Part shown: piece by piece, positions 1-12,500 of the stretch | How the letters are laid out: each line of letters begins with the position of its first letter | Numbering within the stretch: position 1 is the first letter of the stretch | Assembly: GCA_963971225.1 (NCBI GenBank) | Contig: OZ020267.1 | Location: forward strand, 94,229,648-94,293,647 | DNA from: Melieria omissa | Taxonomy: Eukaryota; Arthropoda; Insecta; Diptera; Ulidiidae | DNA: 64,000 bases | Direction of reading: 5' to 3' | Notes under the pieces: generated by a model | Database searches by the model: none | Told to the model about the DNA's origin: nothing | Seen by the model: only the letters and a program-made list of their open reading frames with translations | Program-made: the position numbers and the translations under genes

Positions 1-3000
1 GACGTGTCGGCATGTGCTCCAACTTTTATTTGGATGGCTGCTTATCGACCATTGTTGGTAGCACGGCAACAACTGCCCTGCTATCGCTCACGGCGGGCGA
101 TAATATGCGGTCGAGTGCTTATCAGCCATAGATTTGTATTTTATCAACCACGGAACTGTGTAGATTGAGAAGGGTTTGAAATCCATTTCAAATGCGAATT
201 CCAAACCACACGTAAAAATGGGTTTTGCTGGTTTTGTGGCGAATAAATATTTGCACAAGCTGTATTTACAGGCACGTACAAGTGCATAAGTGTCAATGGG
301 GGACTACCTTTGTAGTTGTTTTATACCTACTTATTCACAATTCAATTTTAAATGCCTCATATCTATTTGGGTTAAGTTCGTTTGTTTACGTTGGTATCGA
401 ATTTTGAATCAATAATGATTTCAGCGAAAACCAAATGGTAAACGATTTTGTTGCCAATGTGAAATGTTGCCGTAGTTATGGCTGTTGTTGCCGAAAAAAT
501 TGTTAAGAACAAAGGCTAATTAATTCATAGTTGTCCGGCGTTGTTGGCAGATATAAATTAAGCAGCAAATTAACATTCCAAACAAAAGAGGAAACTAAAA
601 ATCATAGCAAACACATATATGTTCTCATTGCTAATAGTTGCCTTTTGAGCAACCTGAATTCCAGCAAATACGTCACCGTTTAAATCCAGCGGTGAGATGT
701 CTGGCTTTTCCATTTGCGTAATGTTTGACCATTTTTCGAATTGAGTTAGTCACATCTAATTAATAGAGGCAACTAACAATATTGTAATTTCTATTTTTAC
801 ACATCTTGGCATTTATAAGTAAATAAAGCGAGGTCTAATTCATGAATCATATTTATACGGCCACAACATTGAATCCAATAAGAAACTCACTTAAGTGACC
901 ACATAACGCCCACAGCACAAGCTTCTGATTAGTCATTTAATGAATGGAATTTTAATTGAATCGAATTTATCTGAAAGTTCCTCAATCACTTAAACTTTAT
1001 TGTTGATTCTGGCCATTATTGTTTTCCGATTTTCGTTTTTGAATGCGAAAAGCAATGTCGTATAGGAAAAGTGCGCCAAATACTTCAATGAACACGCCGA
1101 TGACATCTCGGGCTACTTGTGCAATAAATCATTGGTGCGAGCTATGTCGCGGCAAGCATTCACCAAAGAGGCCAATTAAAATCTCAGCTAGTCAGCTCTG
1201 TGGAAAAACCCATGTAACAATGCGTTTGTGACAACGTATGTTGCTACACTTATTAGAAGAAATCATAACGTTTTTCCGTGACGATCATTAAAAACAAAAA
1301 CAACGAATAGCATTCACTTTTAAGCTCCGTTAGGAATAATAACATCAATTCGGATTTAATCGAACTTCTAACCAGTCTGAAAGGTACAGGCGAAGCTCTG
1401 TAGGAGAAGAATTACTACCTGCATCACAGAATATGGGCAAAAAAGCAAGAAAAAACCACTACGGACAGCGAATATTGTTAAGTGATGCTCTTGACGTGTT
1501 TGAGCAGAACTTTAGCACTCATTCCGCAAATGAACGCAAGTGCCTTGCCATGTTGAGCTGGTTACCAGGCGCAACCAAGCCACCACGCGATTCCCTCCGT
1601 GAAATCTGCGCTTATCTGTCCAATGCTTGTCTAGCTGCTGCCCTCCACAACCTAATCTTAAATTCTCTCTCGCTCTTGCTCCGCTCGCCGTAGCGATAAC
1701 ATTGAAGCTGTTACTTACGCACTCCCCGTTACCGTCTACAACAACGACTTCGCTCATTGCCGCCCCCGTCACGGCGAGTGCGAGCAGCTCACATTTGCCC
1801 GTTGCAGCTAACTGTGCAAATTCTAAATGACTGGCACATAAATTAGAATTGTTCGAATGCAAAAACAACACAGTACAGGGTGTGTACAGAGGCACCCATC
1901 GACAATAGCTTGCGGCTCATAACAGTTGGCCGGCAAATGGTGCGACTCGCAGAGAAATGTGATCATCTTTTCAGATTTATGAGTAAGAAAATAAAAAGAA
2001 AACACAGCAACGCGCCTCCGCCGAATACACATTGAACACAAACGAGTGGCAATAGCAACAGGGCCAATGGTGGCTTTCGGCTAAGCGATAAACATCAGAG
2101 AATGCAGGAACATTACGTCATAGACTTAATTAAACACTCAAGTGGGCTGGCGAACACCAACAGCAGCGCCGAAAGGGCACAACATCAAAGCTGTAAGGTT
2201 GGTTGGCACGAAAATACGTTGTCGTTGGTACACCCTGTATGCGATGGCCGAGTGGCGGGCAGTTCCGTGCGGTGGTTGAAATGCAAAGTCATGCAATCGC
2301 TGCACTCTGACAGCTGACACTGAGTGGCAGAATTGGAAAGCGACCACAGAGGCAGACTACGCCGGGATTCCAACTACGCGGTTAGCCGTGCAAGATGTAT
2401 TTCCCGCTTCGTCAGCGAATTTCTCGTATCAGTCAAGCGACAAGCAAAAAAAAGCGGATTTCAAGTTTCGGCATCGGGTTTTACAGGCACGGATGATATC
2501 ATCAGCAGCGCACACGCTGCTGTTGGGACAGAGAACCAAAGCGGCACTTGCCGAAACGCTAACGCAACCACTATGCGGAACCGGAACTGCGCGGCACTGC
2601 CCTCGCATTTTAGTATTTTGCCTTATTTGCGAAAATTACACCATGACCGGAAATGTACCAAACTCCCTTTTCATTAGTTCACAAAATCTTAAGAGAACTG
2701 TTACCTTGCTTTTGACGTTGTACACCATTTTGCTCTTTACCGCTCACGCGTAACTTTTCAACTGATTGCTAGCTAGCAGCACTTGCCTGCCACTAGGCCT
2801 TCATCCATATTTATTTGATTTCGAATTTCGAAAACAGACAAAGACAGCTAGTCAGTATTAGCGAATGTGGTGAGATTGCCGAAAGTGGCGGAGACATTTG
2901 TTCGTAGCTGTCTTGCGTTGCCCATTGGTGGTGAGTGAAGGTTAGTTGGCAACGCAACCCAAACTCATTTGAAAGCTTTTCGAGTTCATGTCCTAAATCT

Positions 3001-3249
3001 TTTGTTTCTTTCAGAAAGATTAAGCAATAGCAATCCATTTTCTTGCATATGTGATAGACGTTGCCTTCATAAATATCTATTTCTATATTATTTAATACCA
3101 TAAGTACCACATTTAGTTAAACTTGCAGTGTTTGTAACATAATTTCTGGTTTTAATTTTTTCGATTTTAAATAAGTTAACTTAATACTTCTATAACTGCG
3201 GAACTAGGCTAGAATTAAAAATTTAATTGCATTACATGTATGTTAAGTA
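1..3249. other. non-coding stretch downstream of gcm
   Basis: No reading frame here has a domain I recognise, and the short open frames overlap on both strands without consistent codon use. The part next to 3249 is the expected 3' untranslated region of gcm. No transposon ends or tandem arrays were seen. Confidence 0.5.
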
Positions 3250-5331
3250 TCAATGTGCATGTGTGTGATATGCCAATGGTGCCAGCATAGCCGTCGCGTC
3301 TGCACCCAGTCCAGCACCAACTCCGCCGAGTGCATTGTGCCCATAGTCCTCTGTCGCGGCGCTTCCATAATGACCGTAATACGCAGCAGAAGCGGAGGTG
3401 TCGTGCAGGCCCACCAGCGCGCCCGCCTCCAAGTGCTTCTGCGCGACTGGTTGACTGATGCTCGCTCCGGTGTCAAAGTAACTGCCGCTGTAGCTGCTGC
3501 CGACTTGCTCATAATAACTATTGCTGCCGCACACGCTGTTGCTTCCGCCGCCAGCAGCAGCTGCAGCCACCGTCGATGTTGCTGATCCGACGCTTGCAAC
3601 AAGCGCGTTCATTTCATAGTCGTAGGCCGGAGCGTTGATGTCCTGCGGCCGCTTTAGCTCCTGTTCCTCCATCTTTGCGTCACGCGGGAAGTAACAGTCG
3701 TAGGGATTGAGCAGCGGCACCTCCGTCTGCGCATAGCCGCTGACTCCCTCGGCCGCGGCGCTGCTGCGCTTTAATCCATTCGACTGCAACTTGCAGTCGC
3801 CGTTCTCCTGCTCTGCAATGTGCTTGATCTGCGAGTAGTTAATGAACTCCGGCTCCGCCGACACGGCGGTCGCTGTTTGTAGCGCCGCCATGACGGCGCT
3901 GCTTTCATAACTGCTGCCGTACATGCCGCCTGGCAGGCTGTTGCAGCTCGCGCTGTTGTAGTTGTAGGTGGCGCAGTTGTTGTTGTAGCAGGGGCTGTGC
4001 TCATTGTTGGACTGATGGTGATGATGGTGGCGCGGTGAACTGCTGTGCGCGTTCATGTAGTAAACGGTGGACAGTTCGCGCGGCTCGCGCGCATGTTGTA
4101 GTGCTGTGGTGGCGGGATATGTGATGTCAGTTGGTCTAGCGGATGAATGAGGCGGTAGCGCACAGCTGTACGGCAAGGTGGCGGTGGGTGGCGCCGGTGG
4201 CTCTGCATGGCTGCTTGTTTTCGTGAGCGCTGCGGCAGGTGGGGTGTGGTGGTGGTGGTGGTGGTAAAAGCCCGGTGGGTAGTTGTAGGTGATATGCTGG
4301 TGATTGACGGTGAACACGTTCGCCGTGTCGCAATTCGGGCTGGCATTTTCCATTGCTGCGGCGGCCGCTGCTGCTGAATACAGATGCCCGGCGGCGTGAT
4401 TTTGGTTCGCGGTCAACGCGCTATATGTGGCGGATTGGCTCGCGGCGCGCGTTTCTTCGATGTAACAGGTGCAGTGGCTGTAGGTGGTGCACTTGCCGCA
4501 ACCTGCGAGAGGAAATGGCAAATCGAAAATATCAGTAAGTTTGTGAGTTGGCGGGGAAAAGAGTCGACACCACTCTTACTTACCATTAAACTGGTAAATC
4601 TCCAGCGCTGAGTGTGCTACTGGCTTCGTCGTACGTTTTAGTACCTTTCCTAGGAAACTACTTGGCGCCTGCAACAAGTTGCCAGCTGAACTTTCCTGTC
4701 TCTCAACACGATTCCCACAACGCGCACTCACCTTCATCGGCTTCAGGCAGCCAGTCAGTCCAGCAAAAGCTGCTTTTTTGGCTACACTACCGCTGCGCCC
4801 CAGCGACGTGCGTCCACTCACCGAAACACGGCCGAAGGCGCGTTTCGAAATGCTGGAATTCTTCGGATCCGGTCGCTGGTGATCGTGCACGCCCTTCGCC
4901 TGGAAGAAGATCGCATTGCCTGCATGCCGCCAGAAATGCGTAACCGGATAACCGCAGTGACCACGACAAGGCTTGATTTCCAGTCGGCCACCGCGACACG
5001 CCTTGTTCGGACATGGCTTGCCCTCCTGCTTGCGGCGCGCCTTATCACAGATGGCCGGACGCAGGTTAATCTTGCCGCCATTCGCCATGGCGCAATTCTG
5101 CGAGCACACCAAAACGCCCAGGCAGCTCTTCTTCAGAATGTTGACGTTGTGGTTGTTGGTGTTGCGCATCGCCCAGCCAGAGATGTGCTTCTTGGCCTCC
5201 TCGTTGTGTGCGGCGTAGATAAGGCGCACGTGCCCGTCGGCCCACTCGCAGAACTCGTCGAAGTCAGCATCAGTCACCAGCGGCACAATGGCGTCGTTGA
5301 TGTCCCAGTCGCGTTTGCTTTTCTGGTTCAT
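3250..5331 (-). CDS. gcm: Glial cells missing transcription factor, two coding exons
   Basis: Exons 5331-4584 and 4502-3250 join through a consensus intron (donor GTAAGT at 4583, acceptor CAG ending at 4503) to give about 666 residues. Residues ~7-157 are the zinc-dependent GCM DNA-binding domain, from [11 protein letters not shown] through [42 protein letters not shown] and [10 protein letters not shown] to RPDPKNSS, with the Cys/His ligands in place. After the splice come [12 protein letters not shown] and [15 protein letters not shown], which mark gcm rather than gcm2. The C-terminal half is low complexity (His, Ala, Ser, Asn, Tyr runs, including a six-His tract), as expected of a transactivation region. 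The family binds AT(G/A)CGGG(T/C) and drives glial and plasmatocyte fate in the nucleus. The protein is longer than the Drosophila one (about 500 aa from memory), mainly in the low-complexity tail. The chosen ATG may not be the first: the frame stays open to an acceptor at 5372. Confidence 0.95.
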
Positions 5332-5371
5332 AGTGTCCTGGTGCTTGCGCGCATTGAAGCAGTAGGCATTT
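5332..5371 (-). other. gcm: possible in-frame 5' extension of the gcm exon
   Basis: Upstream of ATG 5331 the frame stays open ([13 protein letters not shown]) back to a good 3' splice site, a pyrimidine stretch and CAG ending at 5372 on the minus strand. This suggests a further 5' exon, either untranslated or adding an N-terminus. I could not identify that exon in the upstream DNA. Confidence 0.45.
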
Positions 5372-5501
5372 CTGCAAGCAGGGATGGTTTTTTAAATCGA
5401 AATAACTGCCAAGACCAAGCAAGCTAAGGGGAAGAGGAGCACGAAAAGTCTTATTCTAGGTCCAATAATCAGGTGCCTGACAATCGCGGCTTTGTTGAAA
5501 C

Positions 5502-5646
5502 CAGCGGCGGATTCAGAAAAATATTTTAGGGGTTTCCAGAAGTAATTCTCGAATATTTATAAAATGCCAAAAAATTTCATTTAATTTGTATGTAGTTTTA
5601 AAGTCGTCACTAATATTGGGGGGGGCGGGTTTAAACTCCACCACTA
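5502..5646. mobile_element. hAT-type MITE, copy 1
   Basis: About 145 bp, starting CAGCGGCGGATTCAG and ending CCACCACTA. It is flanked by near-identical 8-bp duplications, GTTGAAAC (5494-5501) and GTTGAAGC (5647-5654). The interior (AATATTTATAAAA, then TTTGTATGTAGTTTTAAAG) is shared with copies at 9418, 29094 and 61127. The 8-bp duplication and CAG-type ends point to hAT mobilisation. There is no coding capacity. Confidence 0.8.
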
Positions 5647-7885
5647 GTTGAAGCACAAAACTTTATTCCCTGTTTTATGACAACCGCACCGATTTGATGC
5701 TTTCCTCCAGGGCGCTAGCTATCAATTTCATTCAGTTCCGGTAATTCGAATCCGATGGATCGAAACATAGTCAAGCTTAACCGTAGCCGTCAATCACAAA
5801 TAAATTAAAATCATGAATTGAGGCGTGATCTGTGAGCATTGTGAGTGTGTGTGTGTGCGGCAGTTCTCAGCTAAACAGTGGTGCAATGAATACCACCGAG
5901 CGTTCAGGCGATTTGTAAAGTTTCGAGACTTGAAGCGTGAACGATGCCCGGCACACGATACGCTCGTAATTAGCCATAAATTTGTGGTGTTAACGATGAC
6001 TGGCGTCGACTGTGGGGTGGACCTATGGAAATTTCATCAATTTGATGTGTTTAACTCCATCAAATGGCACACTACACCACACCACACCGCAAGACAATAC
6101 GCCACACCGCACGACTTCCCAGTTGCCCATTAGCCAATATAAACATTAAAATTATTTTATTTTTTATTTCTGTTTGTACTTGGAAGTCAGCAGGTTGTTT
6201 CGACTAGCTGTTTCGCCTAGTTGTTGTAGCTTCACGCACAAATGTCGAAGTGTGGCCCGCGGACAGACGCCAGTGCGCACGGCGATTAGTCGAGCAAAAG
6301 CGCCGCACGACACCGAACGCTTAAATGGCCCTAAAAAGGGCAAACGACTCATTTGTTTGTGGACATTGCGGGCATGGGTCAGAGGGCATTGGGCTTCGTG
6401 CAGAGACCACAGGTAAGCGAGTTGCTGCCTTAAGCGGCGCTGGTGCGACGCTGCGCTATTGCAAGTGGCGTTTCACGACGATTTTAATTTCTTCTGCTTT
6501 CTTGCTGTGTTGGGCATTGTTGCTGCTGCTGCAGTGAATTGCTTGCTTAAATGTCGCTTGACACTTTCGGCTATTGTTGGGCGCATTATCTGATGCTGAT
6601 AGCGCGGGCAGCGCTTGAGTGGCGGTCGCGCTATCAGCGCCGAGGTGTAATAACTTTGTCACCTACAACATGTGTCCCGGTGTTGCGGCGATTGAGATTT
6701 GTGGACGGTGGTGCGCGTTTTCCTCTGCTTGCGCTTTCATCTGGTGGCAGCAACCAGTCCGTTCGGATGACTATATTTCCGACTGCATTTGCTTGTTGTT
6801 TTATGCAATGCTAATGCTATCGGTTCGTGTGAGTGAAATATGTGACTGCGGCCTACAGTCGTGGGCTATTGGCATTTGGGGTCAGTCGTTCACCGCAGCC
6901 GCCGCCGCCGCTGCCGCTGTGCGTGTGGTCCAGTTTGGGGTCGAATATTCGTTGGATCGTTTGAGCGCTGGCCACAGCTGGTGACTGGTCTCCCCGCGCG
7001 TTTTATGTGGATATTTGTGAGTTTGTTTTTCTTTTTGTTTGATGTGTTTCTAGTGCGTTGTATGACGCGTGAAATGTCATTAGCCAGATTGTACGGACAC
7101 GAATGCCGTTAAAATCACACCTCGCACAGCATGTGGACTTGTTGTTCGCCGTTTGGGTGGTAATGATGAATTTTCGAGGAACGAAACGCAAATTAAATCA
7201 AGAATCTAACTCTTGCAAACAGGCACCAACTAACTGAATGATATCTTATTGAGCGATTATATATAGTTCGATATCTGTTCGGAGTCGGTGCTACCATTTG
7301 TTTACTCGTTTAATTGCTTGGAGGTAGAGGAACTTACAAGATCACCATATTCCACTTGTACGCTCCGTTCACAAATTAATCCACCCGATTGCTGCCAGCG
7401 TATGTACGTAAGTATGCAAGTATCGTAGGCAACGCATACATACAATCAATAATTTAATTGTTCGGTGATAGATTTGTCGTTGATTTGATTTTTAATTGGA
7501 TTGCGATTTTTTAGGCTGTGTTGCAATTGAATTGCGCACATCCCACGCCACAGTCCATCCGTCACACTTGTCAGCAACAAAACACTTCTTGTCACACACG
7601 ACTGCCATGCAATGCGACTGCGATTTTACTTATAATTAAAAGTGGCAGCGGAACACACCGAAAAATGCCGATGGCCGCCAAAATTTTCGCTACTGTAGGC
7701 GCGCAATTAACTTTTGATTTGATGCGAATTGAATTGAATGCGAAGGCATTCGACGCGCCCCCGCTTCGTGCGCGTTTTATTGTTTTCGCGCGTGCAACTT
7801 CTAAACGCGAGCGACGGCACACAAATTACCAGCGCCGCCAACAATTCACCAGCTTCAACTCCAACAAAGCGTTAATAATGCCCAA

Positions 7886-8016
7886 ATGAGTATCGTGAAC
7901 GGCAAAACAATGCCAGCCGCCGACAGCGAGGCTCCACCTACAAGCGACGCGGCCACCCGCATAAAATTGCAACTCCACTGCGCGGCAGCGGGTCTGTGCG
8001 AAGCCAACATTTCAAG
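7886..8016 (+). other. weak candidate first coding exon
   Basis: An ATG at 7886 opens 43 codons whose third positions look coding (MSIVNGKTMPAADSEAPP at the start, CEANIS at the end). The frame ends at a good donor, TTCAAG followed by GTATGC at 8017. I do not recognise the peptide and found no partner exon downstream, so this may be coincidence in GC-rich regulatory DNA. Confidence 0.25.
7955..7962 (-). promoter_or_regulatory. consensus Gcm-binding octamer upstream of gcm
   Basis: ACCCGCAT reads ATGCGGGT on the minus strand, a perfect match to AT(G/A)CGGG(T/C), about 2.6 kb upstream of the gcm ATG. Drosophila gcm autoregulates, so a site here is plausible. About eight matches are expected by chance in 64 kb on both strands. 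Confidence 0.3.
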
Positions 8017-9417
8017 GTATGCACAGCAACACTCGCGCACACACAGGCAGCGACAGCACTGCCCGTGGTGGCGCTGCGCTGCGCTGCCTCTCAATTCCAG
8101 TTTCCAGTGAGTTTCGGCTAGTAGCTGCTCTCTGATTGGTCGGATAAACGCCGCCACACCAACACCAACGCCGATACTGACGCCAGCGCAACAGCTGTTG
8201 CGTTTGTGTGCGCGCTCTGCTCGGTTTCGCCGTTAGATGCCATACGCACCGCTGCGCCTTCCTGGCAGATAGCGGCACGAAGGGTGGTTTCGGAAGGACC
8301 GCTGGCATTTAATTGATTTTCTTATCACCTTCCCGACACATAGATGCTGCGAAACTAATTTCGAGTGAATTCTGCATTTGCACAAGTTGCAGCCTCAAAA
8401 TTATGCAACGAGTTTTAAGCGGCTTCAATTGCAGTTAGTCCAGTGCGCCTGCACTGGCGTTGGGTTGGGTTGGACTTTCAGCCGTGAACGCTGCTGCACA
8501 TAGCGTCGCTTATCGCGAGCAATTTGTCTTTGCGTCGAATATCGACACACATGTACATACACACTCACCCGCGAAATTAAAGCCAAAACCGAAAACGTGT
8601 TCAAAAAAAAGCCAAGTGTTGTTTTAAAAACTAAGCAGAAATAAACGTTAATCCATGTTTAAATGTCTGTTGGCGTCCATACAAAAGCTGTTAATCTTGC
8701 GCCGACCGCCCAGCGTGCAGACCAATTAATTGCGTAAATGAAGACTGTGCCACAAGTCACACTTTGTTTTTCGTCTATCTGCCGTTGCTCCACTCCGCTC
8801 TTCCAATACTTACGATTTTGTTTTGAAAGCGCGCCGTTTATGATTTGGCGTTGGAGCTGTTGTAGTTGGTCGTTTTTGTTGGGATGTGTAGAAACCATAA
8901 ATTGCTAGTTGTGGTTTTTGGGCGCTACACAGTGCGTTGCAGAGCTAATTGGGTGCAACCGAACGAGTGAGAGGTCGTGAAGCGGCGAACTCTCAGGCCA
9001 CGCGGGTTGGCGCGAAAGTTCACGGATACAATAGAAGCGATTTGGTTACAATAATTCTAACTTAGTAAATCTTGTGGGTAATCCTTTACAGTCTCTGTAT
9101 ATAGATATTTGCTATGTTCCTTGGCGTCGCTACTCAGTAAGTCGAGCGTTAGAGTGCAAACCACAGAGTAAGTGGGTTCGAAACCTAAATGATGTGAACG
9201 CTTCTTTCTGCATTGGTTAATTTCAGACCTACTTTGGTTTTTATTTTTACTTTTATCACTATCGTTTAAATCTTTTTTATTTATTCTATAAGCCGCATGA
9301 CTACAAAAATTAAATTCAAAATTAAGGTAATTCAATACTTTTATATAGGTACATATTGGATATATAAACCTGGCTATATCCCTGATATCAACAGCTGAAA
9401 GCTCGGTTATGCTGGTG

Positions 9418-9569
9418 CAGGGACGGATTCAGAAAAATATTTGGGGGGGATTTCAAAAAGTGATTCTATAATATTTATAAAAAATTAATTTGTATGTAGT
9501 TTTAAAGTTGATCCTAATATTTCGAGGGCGGTTTCAACCCCCCCAAAACTATCCGTGAATCCGCCACTG
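9418..9569. mobile_element. hAT-type MITE, copy 2 (best preserved)
   Basis: 152 bp with inverted ends CAGGGACGGATTCA and TGAATCCGCCACTG. Flanks are TGCTGGTG (9410-9417) and TGTTGGTG (9570-9577), an 8-bp target duplication with one change. The body matches the copies at 5502, 29094 and 61127. Confidence 0.85.
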
Positions 9570-9577
9570 TGTTGGTG

Positions 9578-12500
9578 TAAAACGAAACAATATGGCACCA
9601 ACTTATTGCGACTTTTTCTATTAGAAAGTGTTTTTATATAGCGTCACTCACTGTATCGGCATTGCCTACTGCTGTTTAGTTTATTTGGTTTATAGGATAA
9701 TTTCGTGATTTATTTTGCTGCTTGAGCTTTGATTTTGATTTGATTAATTTGTGGCAGTGATGCCAGTGACAGGCATTACTCACATTAAGCTTTGCTAATT
9801 CATTTCGGTTTGTACGCAGTCTTGGTGGGGGACCACACTCGGCGCTGCGGCGATTTGGTGGGGCCTCAGCATTTGGTTGGAGTTGCTTGCTTCTAAAAGT
9901 TTGTTGCTGTTGTGATTAGTATAACATGGCATCGCAATGGATTGGAGCACGCCGGCTTTGTGTTGTAACACACGAACGTCGACAGTTTTTATAGATTCAG
10001 GTGTCAGTCGTGGGGCCAGTTGGATTCGGTGGACTCGCGGCAAGCATCTGTTCCCTTGCGAGTTGGGCCAGTCTTTTTCAGTCTTTCGTTTTAAATGTGG
10101 ACTTTTCCTAGTTGAAATGTTTCGGCCAGCTGCTGAGCTGAATTTCACTCGGGCGCGTCGCCGGTACACGGCTAAGCGCGGTTTTAAGCCGCGTCTCGTG
10201 GTGACAGCATTTGTCGCCCGTATAATTCGCACTTGGGTAATTCGATTAATTCCACAAGCGATGCGTTCGCTATGCCGGTTTGTTCCACCGCTCTTCGTAG
10301 CGGCCGTAAAAGTGCCGTTTCTAGCCACCGGAGCTGGCGCTTTCGCGCGGCGCGGAGCCGTTAAAAGGAAGCGGCCCGTGCACAAAGCGCATTAGCCGGG
10401 CAACTTCCTGTCAATGACGATCTGTGGCCAACAGAAAATGTGTGTTTTAAGGCGTTGGACAGTTTTTATTTTCATGTCTCTTATTTATTTATTATTTATC
10501 TTTTCTAGTGCTCCCATTTTGTCTCGAAGTAGCAGCAGCAACCACATTTATATTGCCAATGTTGGCAGCAATGGCAAGAGCTGCGACAGCGGCGTAATTG
10601 TTAATTGCCGGGCAGACAATGCGGTAATGTTACCCATTTAACTGACTTCGTTGTTATGTTGTTGCTGCTGTACACGCGTTGTGTGTGTGTGTGTGTGTCT
10701 GGTTGTGGCTGCTCATCGGCAACGCTGATGTATGCGGGTTGATCAGGTGAAAACAAAAAGTTGTTGATTGCCATTTTCATGCCGCTTGCCAGTGTTTGTT
10801 TAACCAATTCATTGGTGTTGTTTTTGTTGTTGTTGATTTTCGGTCTGTGTATTTTTTCAACTGCTAACGTAGCGGGGGAAATGGGGGCGAATGTGCTAAA
10901 GCGAGAAATGACTCAAAACACTTTGATGACAATGTGCGTAAAATGCGTGCAAGCGGCTGTCAGCGGAAACGTCAAAGGCAGCGAGCTTGCCATTTTAAAG
11001 CTGCTAGACGCAATTTAGAAATTTACATAAACAAGCAACAACAAAAGGCTGTCATCAAGCTTCGCTGAAGTTCTCAGTTTTTTCGTTAAACAATCGTTAA
11101 GGTTGCTGTTGTAAATGATGACCAAACATGTATACGGTTAATGTTATTTTTTATTATTTCAGTAACTTTTTCCTCCTCGGGCAATATGACCTGAAGGCTT
11201 TGGCGCCAATACTTAAAGTCAGGCGACACATGGAAGGCGCAAAATTCACAGAAAATAATCGACGCCGGCTCCGGGCATTCAACAGCTAATCCCTCACCCG
11301 TGGAACTTTATTTAAAATTTTCCTTTTTCGTTAATGAAAATAGCGCTACGCATCTATGCAGAGCACGTGCCAATGTGAGCAAATGTTCAGTCAGCAGCAC
11401 AGCGCGCGCTTGGCTGCAATCTGCAACGCATACACAGGCTGCATGCGTAATGATGCCACGTACCACATGCGCGTCCGCATGTGCAGCCAACATGCAGCTT
11501 GCGCAGCCGGGCAGATGTGTGTCCTGCCACTACGCCTGACTGCCAGCCGGCCGCGCGCGCTGCTTTGGTCTGCTGGCGTTTCGGAGGCAGCTCAAACATG
11601 CGGCTGCTCCTACATGCCAAGTGTGGCCTTCCCTTCCACCTGTTGGCAGCATCAGTGGCGCTGTGCGGCCGACCGACCACAAACTATCACAACAGCAATT
11701 AAATCGAATATTAACTGCTGCTAAGCTGCGCCGATTTGCCCACCGCGGCATTTATTGACTTAATCTAAATTGATAACAGGTCGGCCCGGTCCCGCCCGCT
11801 GCTACTGCCGCGATCGGCATATCTCTACTCACTGCTACTTTGCTGATATATTTATGCGCGATTTGGCGGTCGCGGCGATCGTCCACGTGCTCGCCGGCTG
11901 ACGTTAATGCGGGATGATCGTTGTGTGGCCCGCCACCGCCACTCTTCGCCTTAATTCCATATCTGCGACTTTGTATTCAATTATGATTTACTTGTTGTTG
12001 ATTTTGCTTATCGTATTTGTAATTGCAATGGTGTCTCGCATTCCAAGATCAAGGTCAGCCTCGGTGTGCCCTGCAACTCTGACCGTTGTTGGGCTTTGTT
12101 GGCGATGTCTGAAACGTCGGCTTTTAAATTAAAATTTTAACTGATCGCATTTGCAGCCACAGCCGCAGCCGCACAGTGTCGGCGGACAGTGTTGTGGACA
12201 GTTGATGCTTGCAGCACCTCGGGCGCACTGTCCACACGTCAGTAATAATTTTAATAAAAGCAAATTTGATCATGAGAACATCATCAGCTAATTTCTCTTA
12301 TTATATCTTTCACATTAATGGCCACGCAATTTAAACAGTTTGAAAAATGCGAAGCGGCGGCTGCTGGAAGTTGCGCGCGCGCAGTGTCCCCCAAGGCAGC
12401 TAACTGCATCTTCGGCTGAAATTGGCGCATGCTGCGAGTTGTTGAGTCAATGCTCAGCAAACTTGCCAACTGCACTGTGCAACTCGATTTGCATTCAATT

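Larger units (their letters stand above)
5655..9409. other. upstream region of gcm, non-coding
   Basis: This region lies directly 5' of gcm and must hold its promoter and some enhancers. It contains GT-rich runs near 5843 and a GC-rich block around 7740-8300. Apart from the candidate exon and octamer listed separately I see no gene. Confidence 0.4.

Noticed and set aside
3250..5331. gcm2 instead of gcm
   Set aside because: The post-domain motifs CGKC...SHCTC and [13 protein letters not shown] and the long tail match gcm; gcm2 differs in the DNA-binding domain and lacks them.
3253..5427. plus-strand open frames across the gcm locus
   Set aside because: They are antisense shadows of the gcm exons created by GC-rich codon use.
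9125..9200. tRNA-like sequence with a B-box-like GGTTCGAAACC
   Set aside because: T-stem and anticodon stem do not form and there is no second copy; probably coincidence or a very old remnant.
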